Below are positions 20,758-33,897 of a stretch of DNA of 64,000 nucleotides, piece after piece. Position numbers and translations under genes: made by a program. Each line of letters opens with the position of its first letter. The stretch's first letter is position 1. The notes beneath the pieces were generated by a model that saw only the letters and a program-made list of their open reading frames with translations, had not been told where the DNA came from and did not search any database. Location: positions 310,001-374,000 of the forward strand of contig CANPUZ010000048.1 of assembly GCA_947579665.1 (NCBI GenBank), in the 5' to 3' direction. The DNA is from Sympetrum striolatum (Eukaryota; Arthropoda; Insecta; Odonata; Libellulidae).

Positions 20758-20816
20758 TGTTATGTTCAGGCATTACTCACATGTAATTTTAACACAACTT
20801 TATTGAGTACGTTACA
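20758..20816 (-). repeat. 5' LTR of the gypsy element, only 59 bp
   Basis: It is identical to the last 59 bp of the 3' LTR (16260-16318), starting TGTAACG and ending AACATAACA. The first 98 bp (U3) seen in the 3' LTR are missing, yet the GAATT duplication lies exactly at the shortened end (20817-20821). Confidence 0.8.
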
Positions 20817-20821
20817 GAATT

Positions 20822-21763
20822 CATGAAGTTAGCAGAAAAATGAATGCCACTTTAAACTCTAAAACTCAGTATCTTAATAGTGAGTGCGCTCAAGTGCAAA
20901 ACTCATAGAAATTGAGCATAGCTCAAATGAGCATCCTCGGCCCCAACTCTACTTTTGATATTTAGCTAACCATGAAAAGAAGAAAATTGCCAGAAAATGT
21001 TCATTGTATTAGTTTACCTTAAGTATAATCTGAGACAGCAAATATTGACAGTGTGGTTTTCAGATAAGACAATATAAATCTCCACTCACAGTAGAAGATA
21101 TTAAACAAGATATCCTTGGAAACATTTAATAACATAGCCAATATAAGCACCTCTGTAAATTTGATCTAAGTGGCTACAAATTTACATTAACATGGACAAC
21201 AGTTTTGCTGTGTGTTCATTGTCTAATAAATGCAAAAACTTTATATTTCCTAAATTACCTCATAATATTTGTTATAAGGTACTTTTAGTTAAAACAGTCT
21301 TTAGAAAGTTGAGACATAGAGCTGTGTTAATAATCAGGAAAAAAAAATTCAAACTGAGAGTTAAAAATGGTATTCTGCAATTCTATACATTCACCAATTC
21401 CCAATTTTAATAAAGTTATTTGTTGTCTCGAGTGAGCCATGTTAACTGGAGACATGAGAAATGGTTATTTGTATTTTAGTTGTTATTTATACTTTTGTCT
21501 GATCCCTTATAATGCAAATAATTTTCTCTTTTGTACACCATCATTACTTTTACACAGTAGTTCAGATTTAAGTGTCTGCATATTTAATTTTTCATGACGT
21601 TTTATTGTTTGTTTTCACTTTTTTGTATCTCTCTTTATCACTATTTGTATTGCTCATTTTGATATGAATAGCTCTAAAATTATTCTTGTATAATATTGTG
21701 CTTGAAATATCTGTTCTATTGACAGACTCTGGTCAAATAGAATGTATTTTTGTATAAACTACC
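20822..21763. other. No gene seen
   Basis: Apart from the flank of the gypsy element (to about 20950) this is AT-rich sequence without supported exons. Confidence 0.45.
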
Positions 21764-22368
21764 CTATATACCGGCATATAAGTCTGCCTTTCAAGCTCGA
21801 AAACATCACTCAAAAACCAAGGGTCGACTTTTACGCCTAGCATAAAATTTAACCCTTAACCACCAAGGGGTAAATAAGTGAAATTGCCGGCTCAACACTT
21901 GTTGCACACAAACTCTTATTATTCAAACTTTTATTATATTTATTCTTCGTAAATTACATTCATTTCTTCACATTTATAATACAAAAATTTTATATATATT
22001 TCGATGTTTTCTTTTTACAAATGAAGATCAATAAGCACATCATGGTCTGTCTTTGTTTATATAATCATTATGATTCTACTTAGCATTAGGAGTTAATGGA
22101 AGCTGTTTTAGCAGTGTAGTGATTTTACATTACAAGGCTATGATAGCATTTATATAGTAAATTTTTAATACCATCATATTTGTTTTTATAATGCATATTT
22201 ATTTTAGTAGCCTGTGAGATACCAATGATTAAAACAGAATACTTGAAATAGTCTTACTTCCCATAAAATCGAGCTGAGAAAAGTGGTGTTGCCTTATTTT
22301 TTGCATCGACTTAAACGCTGAACATAGGCTAAAACCTGAACAAGATTAACTTATGCACTGTCATATAC
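21764..22368 (-). mobile_element. Non-autonomous DNA transposon (family C), copy 1
   Basis: The ends are inverted repeats of the type ccggcatataagtc: left at about 21772, right read on the minus strand as gtgcataagtt near 22355. The interior matches 47643-48597 in inverted orientation, with blocks ataaggcaacaccactt, attttatgggaag, cattaactcctaa and tattgatcttcat. There is no coding frame. The superfamily is unknown. Confidence 0.6.
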
Positions 22369-24220
22369 AGAAGTTAATAAATAAAAAAAAAAGATTTTTT
22401 TAGCAGAGTATTGTATTAATAAACTAATCGAGAATTTAAATCACTTCAAATGGATTTAGTGTATAGTACTGACACTACTAACTCTAGGTGGCAAAAGTTA
22501 GAACTCAATCGCAGATTCCAAAACACTACCTCAAATTCAAATTTAATCAAAATCCTTAAATGAAGTTAAGTTGCATATGACGAAAAACACTAATGCAAGG
22601 AATAAAATGCAGATTGAATAAAATCTGCCATGCCACTATTTTCATAATGTCCACAATATTGATAAGCTAATATTGCTGCAAGGCATTTCAGACTCGTTGC
22701 TTTTCTCTAACATATTAGAACACGTATTTTAAATTCTATCAACATGCAACATCCCCATTTTCAGATAATGTAGAAACATTTCATATTTGCGCAAAAGAAT
22801 AAATACTGCGATTACATTTTCCTCTGGTTTCAAACATTGTTAGAAATTAATTCTCTGTTTAGTATTCTTCTTACAAAGAATAACAAATTTTATTTCACAT
22901 ACTTTAAGCATAATGTTTTCTTTCATTTTAAAACTTCTCCAAAAAGATATACACTTTTGATAACTGCCATTACAGTAAATTGTAAGGTTTTAAACATGAT
23001 TATCCTCTAATTGAATTCTCCTTGAATATGCTTGTGTGTACATCATGATCTGATAAACATCTCTTGGACATCAGGTTAAGATTGATAAATAAGGGATGTT
23101 ATTAAATAATTTGTCGGCCTGATGTCGGATTGACAACCTATGTCTACACAATACTCGAAGTTGCGGCCAGTTATGATCCACACAATATCCAAGTCGGACA
23201 TTCCCTGCAAAAAGGGTCCTTGTCAGCTCTTTCATATCTTTTTGCTATTAATCTACTTTTGTGATTACATTTCCTCTTTGAAGATAAGTTACCAGTTTGA
23301 AAAAGTATTTCATTCCCTCGGAAAAGGAATTAATGGAATAAAAAACATTTATCTAAGTACAGCGTTTTGCATTGCAGTTTAAATTGCTAAAAGGTTTACA
23401 CTGATTGATGATTTACTAGTATAGTAGTCACCTAAAGTACTTTTAGTCACCAATGATCAGGTGGAATAAATCTTGGCAATTGGCAAAAGTATTGGTAGAT
23501 TAACTAAGCTTAAATCATTTTTATTAACTGAAATTGAAAAGTTTTTGAATGACAGTAAAATGAATACTGCAACTTCGATGTAAACATGCTATTTATCGAA
23601 TAGTAGCAAAATACAATTATTTAATGTTTAATTTTATTTGTGAATTTTCTTATGATGCCTAAATTTGGCGTAACCAATCCTACACATGATTTTCCAAGTC
23701 TTTTGAAGCACTACCTTCCCACTTGGAATGCCGAACAGCATCTACAAGAAGATAACAAAGCCCATTACATGCTATTGACAGCAAGTACATACACATTACC
23801 ATTTAATTACCCTAGGAATAAGACAAAATGAAGTAATTTAAATAATATCAATGGTAAACTCATTGTGAAGTGCTGTCGACACAGAATGCCAATACTTCTA
23901 TGAACAGTAAGTATACAAGTAAATAAAGATCACCCTGAAAATTACTGCAACAGTTTTCATAAATAAGTGATTTCTGAAATTTCATTAATATGTGGAGTAT
24001 ACATTATATACAATCTAACCTAATCCTAATAAATTTCTGAATGTACTCTTAGTACTATGAATATATACAATCATGCAATTAAATTGATAAAGTACACATT
24101 AATCATACTTTTCCAGTTGATTTATATATTATCTAGCTATATTTTATGAACATTCACCTTGCCAATATCTTTCTAAATCCCACATCTTTCATTTTTTCTT
24201 CTGCTGTATCCAACTCCTCT
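22369..24220. other. No gene seen
   Basis: AT-rich sequence. Open frames at 23140-23382 and 23640-23831 (plus) have no recognisable domain and no consistent splice context. Confidence 0.45.
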
Positions 24221-24680
24221 TTAGGGGAAATTCCTATGCACTATATTTCTCTTCCTCCTCATAGTTCTGTTACCTTTTGCTATTGTAAATTTCTCTTCTA
24301 TCGAGGCTAGCCTCTGTTCTATGTCTACAACAGCTCTCATCTTTAAGAGCGTTGTCCTTAATATTTCCTGCAGTTCTGAAAGTGATAAATCAAACCTCAC
24401 ATAATTGTCAATCAATAGCTCCCTTGTTTTAGTAGCAGCAAACTAGTGATATTCACTCACTCAACTCCGCCCTGTCCTCCTCTGTTCTTACATTGCTCCT
24501 TATATTTCCCCAGGAAAAGAAGTCACCATTTCTCTTGTCCCAGCTCCATGTTCATCCGAATCACTATCTGATGGCAATGGGTGGACAGGGATGTGTCTTC
24601 TTTTCCCCTTTCCATTTTCAGGGTCAGAACTTATGTCCGATATTTTCTCAGCTTCTGCCTACCATCCTTCATGGAGCCTA
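24221..24680 (-). pseudogene. Broken open frame, possibly transposon-derived
   Basis: On the minus strand 24645-24500 encodes SDPENGKGKRRHIPVHPLP followed by the acidic SDSDSDEHGAG. 24415-24221 encodes ELQEILRTTLLKMRAVVDIE with a short coiled-coil-like stretch (QRLASIEEKF) and a basic end. The two frames do not join cleanly. The style (acidic linker, then a helical segment) recalls proteins carrying DUF4806, but the domain itself is not seen. I do not recognise the gene. Confidence 0.3.
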
Positions 24681-25722
24681 AAAATTAATGATAAGCAGTT
24701 AGGTAAGGTTAGATAATAAATTAGCCAAAGTAATGATATACAGAATGTATAACTGAAAAAATAGCAACAAACAATGCAAATCACTTCACCTAAGTGTATG
24801 AAGAAGATGAATAAATTGCAACTTTTACAAATTCAAGGCGAGACAATTTCGGTGAGACTTATATCGGAGAATTATTCGAGGACTCAGTCGATTCAATCAC
24901 AGAACCACATACATTTCTGCGACAAAGGTAAACGTCTAAGATCGAACTATACACGTTCATCTACTCATAAATCATACTCTACTGCAAAAAATAGAACAAA
25001 TATCCAAACACCAACATGTTAAGAATCTAAAATTGGTTAATATTTGCGACGAAATGTCGTTTTCGAGAGAAATTACGCCAAAAATCATATTCCGCGTAGA
25101 ATTCAGGGCATCCATCGATTGAATTGAACAATTATATGGTAACGGACTATAATAATAACAATAACTACACGTAAATCTAAATAAAAGCTGCTAAAATTAG
25201 CCTTTGTTTAAGTTCTGTTGACATCACGTTCGGCGAATCGCAGCAAGATCAAGTTGTACAGAGACGTTTGCAACAAATATCGATTACTGTGAATATTCAT
25301 GTGAAAACCGAATATGATAATTATATCTTTTTAGCGTTGAATTCTATGAAATAAACATCTCGTATTCTTTAGCGTATATTGCGCATCCATTGCGTTCACG
25401 TTACGCCACGACATGGTTGCCAACGAAACGGCGTAACCACGAGATCGAGCGAAATTTTTCATCCCTTTTAGAGGTAATTGATTTGATTTTACGACATCTC
25501 GCACGCTATGGATCATTTTCTATCGATTCGACTCTCTTGTAGATGCTCTCGCCGTAACATATTTTACTTACTTCGTCATAAAATAGCAGAAGGAAAAATA
25601 TGTCAAAAAAACTAATAGTTCTATTACATGTTTGAATTTTTTTGTTTGCGACCTATTATTCTTATAATGATTTTGATATTGTATTCAAATTTAAGCTTTA
25701 GTTTCCCATTTCTACTTTTCAG
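24681..25722. other. Possible upstream part of the 25.7-27.6 kb gene; nothing proven
   Basis: From 25590 this is the intron shared with the inverted copy at 15.1-15.6 kb. Frames at 24774-25022 (plus) and 25331-25516 (minus) have no domain I recognise. ATGGTTGCCAACG at 25412 opens only a seven-codon frame. Confidence 0.35.
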
Positions 25723-27622
25723 CGAGTTCTTACTCAGTGAACGATTTTACGAGCAACGTTTCCGAAATTTAATTGGCAATGCTGTAACCGAGCGACGAAT
25801 TGCGCAACGTGGTTAGTAAACATTAAATTGAAGCCAAAAATTGATATTAACAATGTTACACGTAAGGGATACCGGTTTACTGTGTGGTTATTTTCAAAGC
25901 ATGTCCTTTCTTTTTACGGCGGGTCCAACCAAACACCGCTCTGGTTCTCTCGATTCTTGTCAAAGCCCCATCCTAGTCATCATTTCTTTTTTGTAGGAAA
26001 CGAGACGGAGAAAAACCGTATTTTTCTGTATTTACATGTAATCTTTTGGCGAAACGTATGCTTGGATATTGATCTCGAGCTTTAAATTACAATCCGAGAG
26101 GTTTCTTCTTCAAATCTAATAATGCTGAAACTATGAGAATGCTAAACCAAACAAGACCTGTATGTAGGCTCATGAAAACTATTCGATTTCATTAATGTAA
26201 ATATCCGTGATCATTCACGTTCCTCGATGTAGTTAATTTTTAATGGGTTTAATTGCTTTTTAGCATCCGGACGAAGCTCAGAACAATAGTTTAGTAACGA
26301 AGACTGAAGATACCGAAATGGTAGGTCTAATAGCATTGATATCATCCAAAATAATGTATGAAAGTGAGAAGAGGTTTATTAAAATCTGTCTATTTACAGG
26401 AAGGAGCAAGTGAAGTGGCTTCTGAGTGTGATATACAGTTCACTCTGAGGTAATTATTATTTTCGTATATACGATAATTAATAATAATTTGGATATTTGA
26501 TTATTCGTAAATTCTTTTTGCATTCATAATTGTTATTGTTACTCTTCGTATGAAAGTATTCGGCGTCTACTTTAAATATTGGTGTATCTGGAAACCATAT
26601 GAATGATTTTGAGTATTAATTTTTAAATGAGCTGAAATGAAGGGAGGGATTAAATGCAATAATATCTTTGGTGGAAATAATCGTTTTAACTTAACTGTGC
26701 AACACATCTGAAGAAACATTCACGTTCCTGGTACAGAAGCTTATCTTCTGAGAATGTATTGATGTTAAAATGTCTTCTTTTTGCTTCGTTTTTCACGATG
26801 ACATAATGCAATACATTTTTTAATCTTAAAAATATTCATCCTGGTGTAAATTTTCCAAGTAGTACTGAAGATTTTTTGTATTACTTTGAATTGGATACAA
26901 ATCATGTACTTTTGTTGTGTTTTGTTGCTGTGGAAAAGGCATTTTGTGGAGTGGATGATTTCACTAACAATCTTTATTGTAAACATCATTTCAAGGAAAC
27001 GGTGAATGTTAATGCTGTGAGATATGCAGAAAACTGGGACGAACAAGTCTTCTGTGATCCATTAACAGAAGTGAGTAATTGGTTTTCTGTAGTATTTAGA
27101 ATTGATATCCTAGATTCAGAGCGTATGGTTGTCATCCTTTAAATTAGTTTGGAATTTCTGAAGTAAATTTATGATTGCATTAAGTTTATGACTATTATAT
27201 GATTCTTCTTGAAGCACCTGAAACTGTTGAGCATTTTGAATAAGTTATCTAGACTCGACAGGGGGGGTGAGGAATTACATCAATAATGCTCTTGTTACAA
27301 TCAGTACTGCATCCTAATGGAATGCCATATTTAAAAGTACTTTATCCATTAAGCTATAAAAAGTGCCTCAGGTGTTGTTATGTCATTATCAATGTGAAAT
27401 GAGTTATCAGATTTAGATAGGATCAGAACTCGTTTGGTTGACATACTGTGGCACTATTAGACTTTAATCGTTTAACGAGTTCTTTACAGTTATATGATTT
27501 ACTGCACTTTGCTCGAGAAGTACAAAGGAATGTTATTTATTTTCTAGATTAACATCGAAGAAGAGATAGTGGAGATACCTGAAGAGGGGGGCAATGGATG
27601 TTGCGGTGGATGCAATATTTAG
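25723..27622 (+). CDS. C-terminal exons of an unidentified gene
   Basis: Five segments join in one open frame: 25723-25783, 26264-26320, 26400-26449, 26860-27070 and 27548-27622 (TAG stop). Acceptors are AG with T-rich tracts except the weaker one before 26860. Donors are GTAACC (weak), GTAGGT, GTAATT and GTGAGT. The predicted 150-residue tail has an acidic patch (VTKTEDTEMEGASEVASE), then DIQFTLRSSTEDFLYYFELD, and ends with EIPEEGGNGCCGGCNI, a Cys/Gly-rich terminus. I do not recognise the family. Consistent phases through five exons and AATAAA signals near 27990 support a real gene whose start lies upstream. A copy of the first exon lies inverted at 15420-15480. Confidence 0.55.
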
Positions 27623-30600
27623 TTGCTTTTTTCCAGTCAAATGTTATTTACTTAATTTGGCATATCAAAAATACTAAACATATAATTCAGGGACAATGGA
27701 AAGCCTATGGATATTGATAATGGGTCGTGTTCATCAAAAGTGGCGAGCCCTGCATGATTTAATGATTCTTTTGTTTGCTCTAACTGAAAATGAAGATGAT
27801 GAGAAAACTCATGGGATGTTGTTTGGGATTTGAGATTGTCGGTACACATGTTGTTCTACCTATTAATCTGTTTCGGTACGTGCAAGTATTTTTCAGAATA
27901 GATAATGCGAGGGAAGGACTTGGAGCTGGAGGAGAGTGAGCTGTGTCGGAGATACCAGTACCAATCTTTAGGCAATGATATGATTTAAAAAATAAACGAC
28001 TTTAAGTAAAAAATTTTATTATTTGACTTTATTTGTTTAAAGTGCGTTCAGAGAAGAGCTACATATATAAAAGTGTCTCGAAATCAATGGTTTAAATAAA
28101 GTAGTTTAAATAGAAAATAAATGCTTTTAATAAATTGAAAAATGAATTGAATTATTTCTTTTAATTATGTGTTTTGTTCACCTAGCTACTGCATCTTAAA
28201 AGTGGCTAACAAGATCTGTTAAGACTATTTCAAGACTTCTAATATTATGTTAAAGAAATGTTAGGTCTCATGTCTTCTAATAACTGCCATTTCGGAGAAA
28301 ATTCTATCCAAAAACGACAAATTCTCGACGTTTTTCGTCTGCTACTAGAAAATTACCAAATTGTGTTTTAAAATGAACAAATATTATACCATCCACGTCA
28401 GTTAAAAGATCATCATTTTACGAGCATCTGATTGAATTGTTAGTTTCTGATTCATTTAGGGTAATTAGGAGAATATATCGAACTACTTTTTAAACTTTTC
28501 TTGTTTTACAAGCTTACTTACAAAAGTAAATATTAAAATTAAAGTATGAAATAGAATCTACGAATTTATAACTCCGAATTACGAAACCCTTAAATAAATA
28601 TCGAAATACGATTTTTAAGAGCAAGCTGAATGTATGAAAATCAGCAGAATAATCCTTATTTTAAATGTTTGCTTGATTTTTAAACTCGCGGCTTACAAAG
28701 TGACGTCATCGTGCTTCAGTTCATCGTCTGACCACAAGAGAACACTTTTCCTCAACAGATGACAAGCGTTATTACCAGACGCATTAGCAGAAGAAAAATT
28801 TTCGAACATTCCAAAACAGATTGTGTTAAAATCGTTCAGGATTTCATAACAGTACTTCTCTATACATTATTTATAACTTAATTCATCACGGTAAATAAAT
28901 ACTTCTCCTACGGAACGATGGGGAACATTGAAAACGTGTTATTCCTGACGAAAATGGGTTATACATAGTTACATGAAGTACCTGAGTTATCGACCTCTTG
29001 TTTACGTAGAAAAATTCTCTGATCCACAATAATGTGGAGAAAAAGTGCTTTCATTTTTCAATACTCATAAGCTACATATTAAATTCCTCTGCAGGGAGAT
29101 CGTACTTGACAAAGTATCTGAGGAATCCATTCTAATTTATGACTAAACATAATATTCGATTGATATTTATTAATTCTGTTCAATAACTTTAAAAAAGCTG
29201 ATACTTGCAACATGTATGCGTTTAAAATCATTATTATAACCATATTATCATTATTTAAGGTTATATTATTTTAAGATCGGTGTATAATAAACCTGTATTA
29301 TTATGTTTAGAAGGATATTAAATAATCTTCACGCACTTTAAAATCGAGCTTATTTACAATTATAGAAGATAAGGAATAAATGTGTAAATACAGCAATTAA
29401 GGTAGGTGTCTAATACAATATTTTTAATCGTTTAGTTCGTTTAAAATGTACGCGAGAAAATTATTTGCAAAGAAGTTCGAAAGTAACCAAGTCAAAATAT
29501 ACATAATTCTTGCAATAAGCAATGTATAACATAATTTAATCTTTTCCAATTACCTGCACTTATCATTTTACATTCATAAGTTATACAAATAATATTTGAA
29601 TTTTACAAATGCTACATATCTCAAAGTTTACCTCTAGTTTATCAATTATAAGACAAAAGAAGAGAACAAAAATCTGCATATGAGCATAAAATCATTTTCA
29701 GTAATCGGATAAAGATAAGAAAATTGTATAGTCTTCGTATTGCTGATATATATAAGTATTCACAAGACTTCAAACAATATCAAACTGAAGGGAAAACCCA
29801 ACTCATTTCTAAGGTTTACCTAAATGGACATAATGATGAGCTATCTGCCTTAGCGTCAAAATGAGATGGTTTTGAGTAATGTTACAAACAAAAGTGGTGT
29901 TGCGAGAATGTTTGGGTACGAAGATGATGTTTATATCTTTTAGAATCTTTGGTTAGATGACAAATATAAGTGAGCCATATTCCAAGAAGAGAGATATCTC
30001 AAAAATGCAATTTCTGTATAATTCTAAGTGCTAACTATTTTCATCACAACTTAATGAAAAATAAAAAGATATTGATTGATGAGAGGAAGGTTTATTTTGA
30101 GGACACACAGACTAGGATTAACTGGTGGAAGCTTTGCTGATTGACAATTTACTACCAGGTGAATTAAACAATGTTATTTATTAAATTATTTTCTAAAATG
30201 CTGAAAAAATACTTGCTTTGTCAGCAATTCTACAGTTCAGATGATTTTTCTAATGAAAAGATTATGTAATTTAGGGTAGATGACTTCATTATTTAGTTTA
30301 TAATTTTTGAAAAGTAATGAGAATTATAGCAAATGTATTTTAAATTGTAATAACGTGTATAGTAGTGAATTATTCTTGTTGATTCTTAAAATGTAATGAT
30401 AGATAACCAGACAAGATTCAATCCTCTAATCATTGGGCTATCACAAGAATTGTGTGTACTTTTTTTATATTACTTATAATTACGAATAGAGAAAGGAATA
30501 CTAAGGAAATTAATAGCAGAAATAATAGAAGATCTGTATGCTGCCAAAATAAGCTATTTTTATTAATAAATGTGCTTATATTATCATTATGATGTTTATT

Positions 30601-30830
30601 TATATATATTAACAATGGCGAGCTCATTATGATTTTGATTTATGTTTATTAATTATAATTAAACTAACACTACCATGAATTTCTGTTATTAATATTACAT
30701 TAAATTAGCGAGCTTTACATCTAACAGTCATGAAAAAATGATACAAGGGGAGGAACAAAACAGTAACACTTATGGTCGTGTGAAACATATTTTCAAGAGA
30801 GAGAAATGATATACTGTGTACTAATCAATT
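27623..30830. other. 3' UTR of the preceding gene, then gene desert
   Basis: The first 400 bases are likely the 3' untranslated region, with AATAAA-type signals near 27990. The rest is AT-rich with no supported exon. A perfect CRE TGACGTCA lies at 28701-28708 beside a GC-richer block (actcgcggc), which could be a promoter remnant, but no open frame follows. Confidence 0.45.
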
Positions 30831-30837
30831 CAGAAAG

Positions 30838-31145
30838 ACATTTTCTGGTGAAACTGCTGTTCAGCTTGTTTTGACCAAATGGCGCACAATGGCAAATGAG
30901 GGTAAAGTTACTGTCATGATAGACTTCAAAAGGGCATTCGAGACAATAGATAGGGATATACTTGTAGAGAAATTAATTAAATATGGTTTTGGAAATCAAG
31001 CAGTAAAAGTCAGGAAAAGCTACCTGAGTAACAGGAAGCAGAAAACAAAGCTTAATAATTCAACATCTGATGAAATTTATAATGGGTTTGGTATTCCTCA
31101 AGTGGCAATCATGGGGCCCTTGCTTTTTATCTTGTATATTAATGA
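30838..31145 (+). pseudogene. LINE reverse transcriptase fragment (motifs 3-4)
   Basis: The frame from 30871 reads KVTVMIDFKRAFETIDRDIL, the RT motif with the first catalytic Asp, and later GIPQVAIMGPLLFILYINDD. The latter is the conserved G-I-P-Q-G-A/S-x-L-G-P motif with Val in place of Gly and Met in place of Leu. It then runs without a stop into a different LINE at about 31145. The YxDD box is missing. The type is jockey/CR1-like. Confidence 0.75.
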
Positions 31146-33217
31146 TGATGTGCCACAACCGAATGATGTATTTGTTAATCCTCCACCGTCTACCACCACA
31201 AAATCTTCCCACGCTCGTTCCTATGCTTCAGCTGCTTCGGCAAACCCTGCTAATTCTGACTCTGATGATATTGCCACCTGGTTTTTCACCATTCTTGAAC
31301 AAGTACAATCTGCCCCTTCTATCAAAGAGCGAAAAATAATCATTCTCAGAGAGTTAATGTCCCTATATTCAACCCAGTAAATTCCAATTCTTCCAAAAGT
31401 CTCACCATCCTCCCTTGGAATTGCAATAGTGTTGTTAACAAAAAATCTGAACTCTTCAACTTCATCCTTTTGCACTCTTTCGATATCATTCTCCTTCAAG
31501 AAACCTTCCTTAAAGCCAACATATCTTTCTCTCTTCCAAACTATAAATTACACCGATTCGATCGTCCCTCTCGCGGACTCTGCATTTTGATTAAATCTCA
31601 CATTAATTTCACTGTCCTCCCAACCCCTATCATACCTTCAATTGAATCAATTGGCATCCAACTCACTTCTGGTAACATTAAACTCAATATTCATTCATTA
31701 TATGTCCGTGTAAATTCACTCTCTACTGATGATTTAACTACTCTTCTTGATACTGATTCTCCCTACCTTTTCATTACGCAAAACACCCAACTTGGGGTGC
31801 TGTTAAAACCAATCAAAATGGTAAAATTCTCCATCGTTTTCTTATAAAGCGTAACCTACAAATTCATTCTCCACAGGAACCAACTCATTTCAGTAATCAA
31901 ACCATGGATCTTTTAGATTTTGCAATCTCAAAACAGCTAAATCTCACTCCGTCCATCCAAGCGGTCAATGCCCTCTCCTCAGACCACCTTCCCCTTATTT
32001 TAGACCTTCCTCTTTCCGCCTCCTCTTATTTTTTCCCAATTCCAAAATATTCCACTAACTGGCAAAACTTTTCTTCATTTATTACTGATTTCATCCATCT
32101 CATTCCCCCCTTAGAAACCCCCTCAATCGACGACATAAATCGGCAAATCGCTCGACTCACTGACTTTCTATCAGCCGCTCGCAACAGCGCTACGCGCAAA
32201 GTTCATTGCTCTCCCCTCGACTCATCTTATCTCAGACTTCCATTAAATATACGCCAAAAAATCAACCAAAGTAACGTCTTTCTTCGCAAGTGGAGAATTT
32301 ACCGCCTACCCTCACATTTTGCAAATTACAAGACCCTACAAAGGGCAATTAAATCAGATGTCCGAAAATGGAAATCGCAAATTTGGCACCAAAAAGTAGC
32401 CCAATTGAGCTTCAAAGACAATTCAATATGGAAAATCGCCAAACAACTAAGAAATACCACGAAAATACCACCTCCGCTCAAGAAAGGCAATCAACCATAT
32501 TTCGATCCTCCCTCCAAAGCATCAATTTTGGCAACTTTGCATTCTAATAACTCTCTAAATAATCTACCCTCTCCTCACGAATCTCTTGTGACTAAAGACA
32601 TAATTAACCTCTCTTGGACCCCTAATTCCTATATCCCTCTAACTTCATCAGCCGAAATTATCGAGCTTTTAAAATCATCCAAAACCCGCTCCGCCCCCGG
32701 ACTCTACCAAATCACCAACCATATGCTAAAACTATTCGTTCAATCTCCAATTGCCCTTGATCTCCTCTGCAATCTCTTCAATGCCTGCTTAACCAACTCT
32801 TATTTCCCGTCTGAATGGAAGAAATCTAAAGTCATTTTCCTCCCAAAACCTCACAAAAATCCCACAGACCCTAACAATCACAGACCAATTTCCCTTCTTT
32901 CGTGTTTCGGCAGACTCCTAGAAAAAATAATTAATGCCCGTCTTGTCTCATTTTTACAAGCGTCGGATATTCTTATCCCACAACAAATGGGTTTCAGAAA
33001 ACAATATAGTACCGTCCATCAATTATTACGATTCCAACACTATGCGACTACTGCGTTTGTTGCGTCTGTACAAAATCACAATTCACTCTCATTTCCAATT
33101 CAAGCAGGCGTGCCGCAAGAATCGGCCTTTTCTCATATCTGGTCACCTAAAAAAGTAGGATTCAATAGATGTAAACAAGTTAGGGTCCCCAATTGCCTAT
33201 TTAATATTCAGAAATAA
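31146..33217 (+). mobile_element. Jockey-type LINE, copy of the 8.7 kb family, ORF1 end and ORF2
   Basis: 31146-31380 encodes an ORF1 C terminus (HARSYASAASANPANSD ... ELMSLYS, then TAA). ORF2 follows with an AP-endonuclease: LPWNCNSVVNKKSELFNFI, SFDIILLQETFLKANISF and FDRPSRGLCILIKSHI. A frameshift near 31790-31850 breaks the endonuclease. 31904-33217 holds the linker and RT start (WKKSKVIFLPKPHKNP, NHRPISLLSCFGRLLEK, QQMGFRKQYSTVHQLLRF). About 100 residues, including the motif with the first catalytic Asp, are deleted near 33060. It then resumes at SFPIQAGVPQ and decays. It cannot encode active RT. Confidence 0.82.
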
Positions 33218-33299
33218 AACATTTTCCTAATTTATTTACCATTTAATTCTATCGAGCACTGTTCGAGCCCTTCCTTTAAAAACAAACAAGTCATTAAAC

Positions 33300-33897
33300 T
33301 AGAGAGTCACTAAATTTGTAAAGAGGAGTCACACTGGGTGACATGGGCCTCGGCCTGGCTTACCCTAAAAAATAATGCAATGCTCCAGACCACCATATGG
33401 TCTCGATTCTTTATTATCAAATATCCTGATTACTGATGATTTTTCCAATCAGGTGCACGACCACGCGAGTGTAACGTCGCTAACATTCTGCAAGCATGTT
33501 GTTAGCGCAAATTTCAAGTCGGCATCATATCGAGAGGGTCCTCAAAAGAAGAAAAAGTATTGAAAATATTCTTAAAATTTATCCGTCATGCTTTTATAAA
33601 GATGTACAGCATCGAATCCAGATGATCAGGCGTTACCGTGTAGAAAGCCATTCAGATAATGAAGAAAAACAGTGTAAATTCAAGCATTAGTTTTCAATCT
33701 TTTACTGCCCAGGCAAAATCCGAAAAACCTGCTGCGGCCTTAAACTTTTTAGGTTGTCGCACTGCACTTTAGCAGCCACGATCCAAAAACTCCCCGAAAA
33801 ATGAAGCTCTTATCAATCTCCCTCTCTCACCCGTCAAAGAAGAAACTAGATACTCCTGGTAACGGCAGATCCATAGCATCCCACGTCGCCGATTTTA
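33300..33897. other. Repeat fragments, no gene
   Basis: 33520-33590 resembles the minus-strand end block of the T-arm family (ggcatcatatcgagagggtc, caaaagaagaaaaag). 33689-33785 repeats 8183-8275. No exon is supported. Confidence 0.5.

Larger units (their letters stand above)
16260..20816 (-). mobile_element. Ty3/gypsy LTR retrotransposon, Mag-like
   Basis: The element carries a 3' LTR (16260-16416), a polypurine tract, a single gag-pol frame, a primer-binding site and a shortened 5' LTR (20758-20816). It is flanked by GAATT duplications. The 59 bp shared by the two LTRs are identical, so the insertion is young. Two CCHC knuckles, the domain order protease-RT-RNase H-integrase, the lack of an env frame and the tRNA-Ser primer site all fit the Mag lineage (K02A2.6-like proteins). 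Clade assignment is from recognition, not from a tree. Confidence 0.9.
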
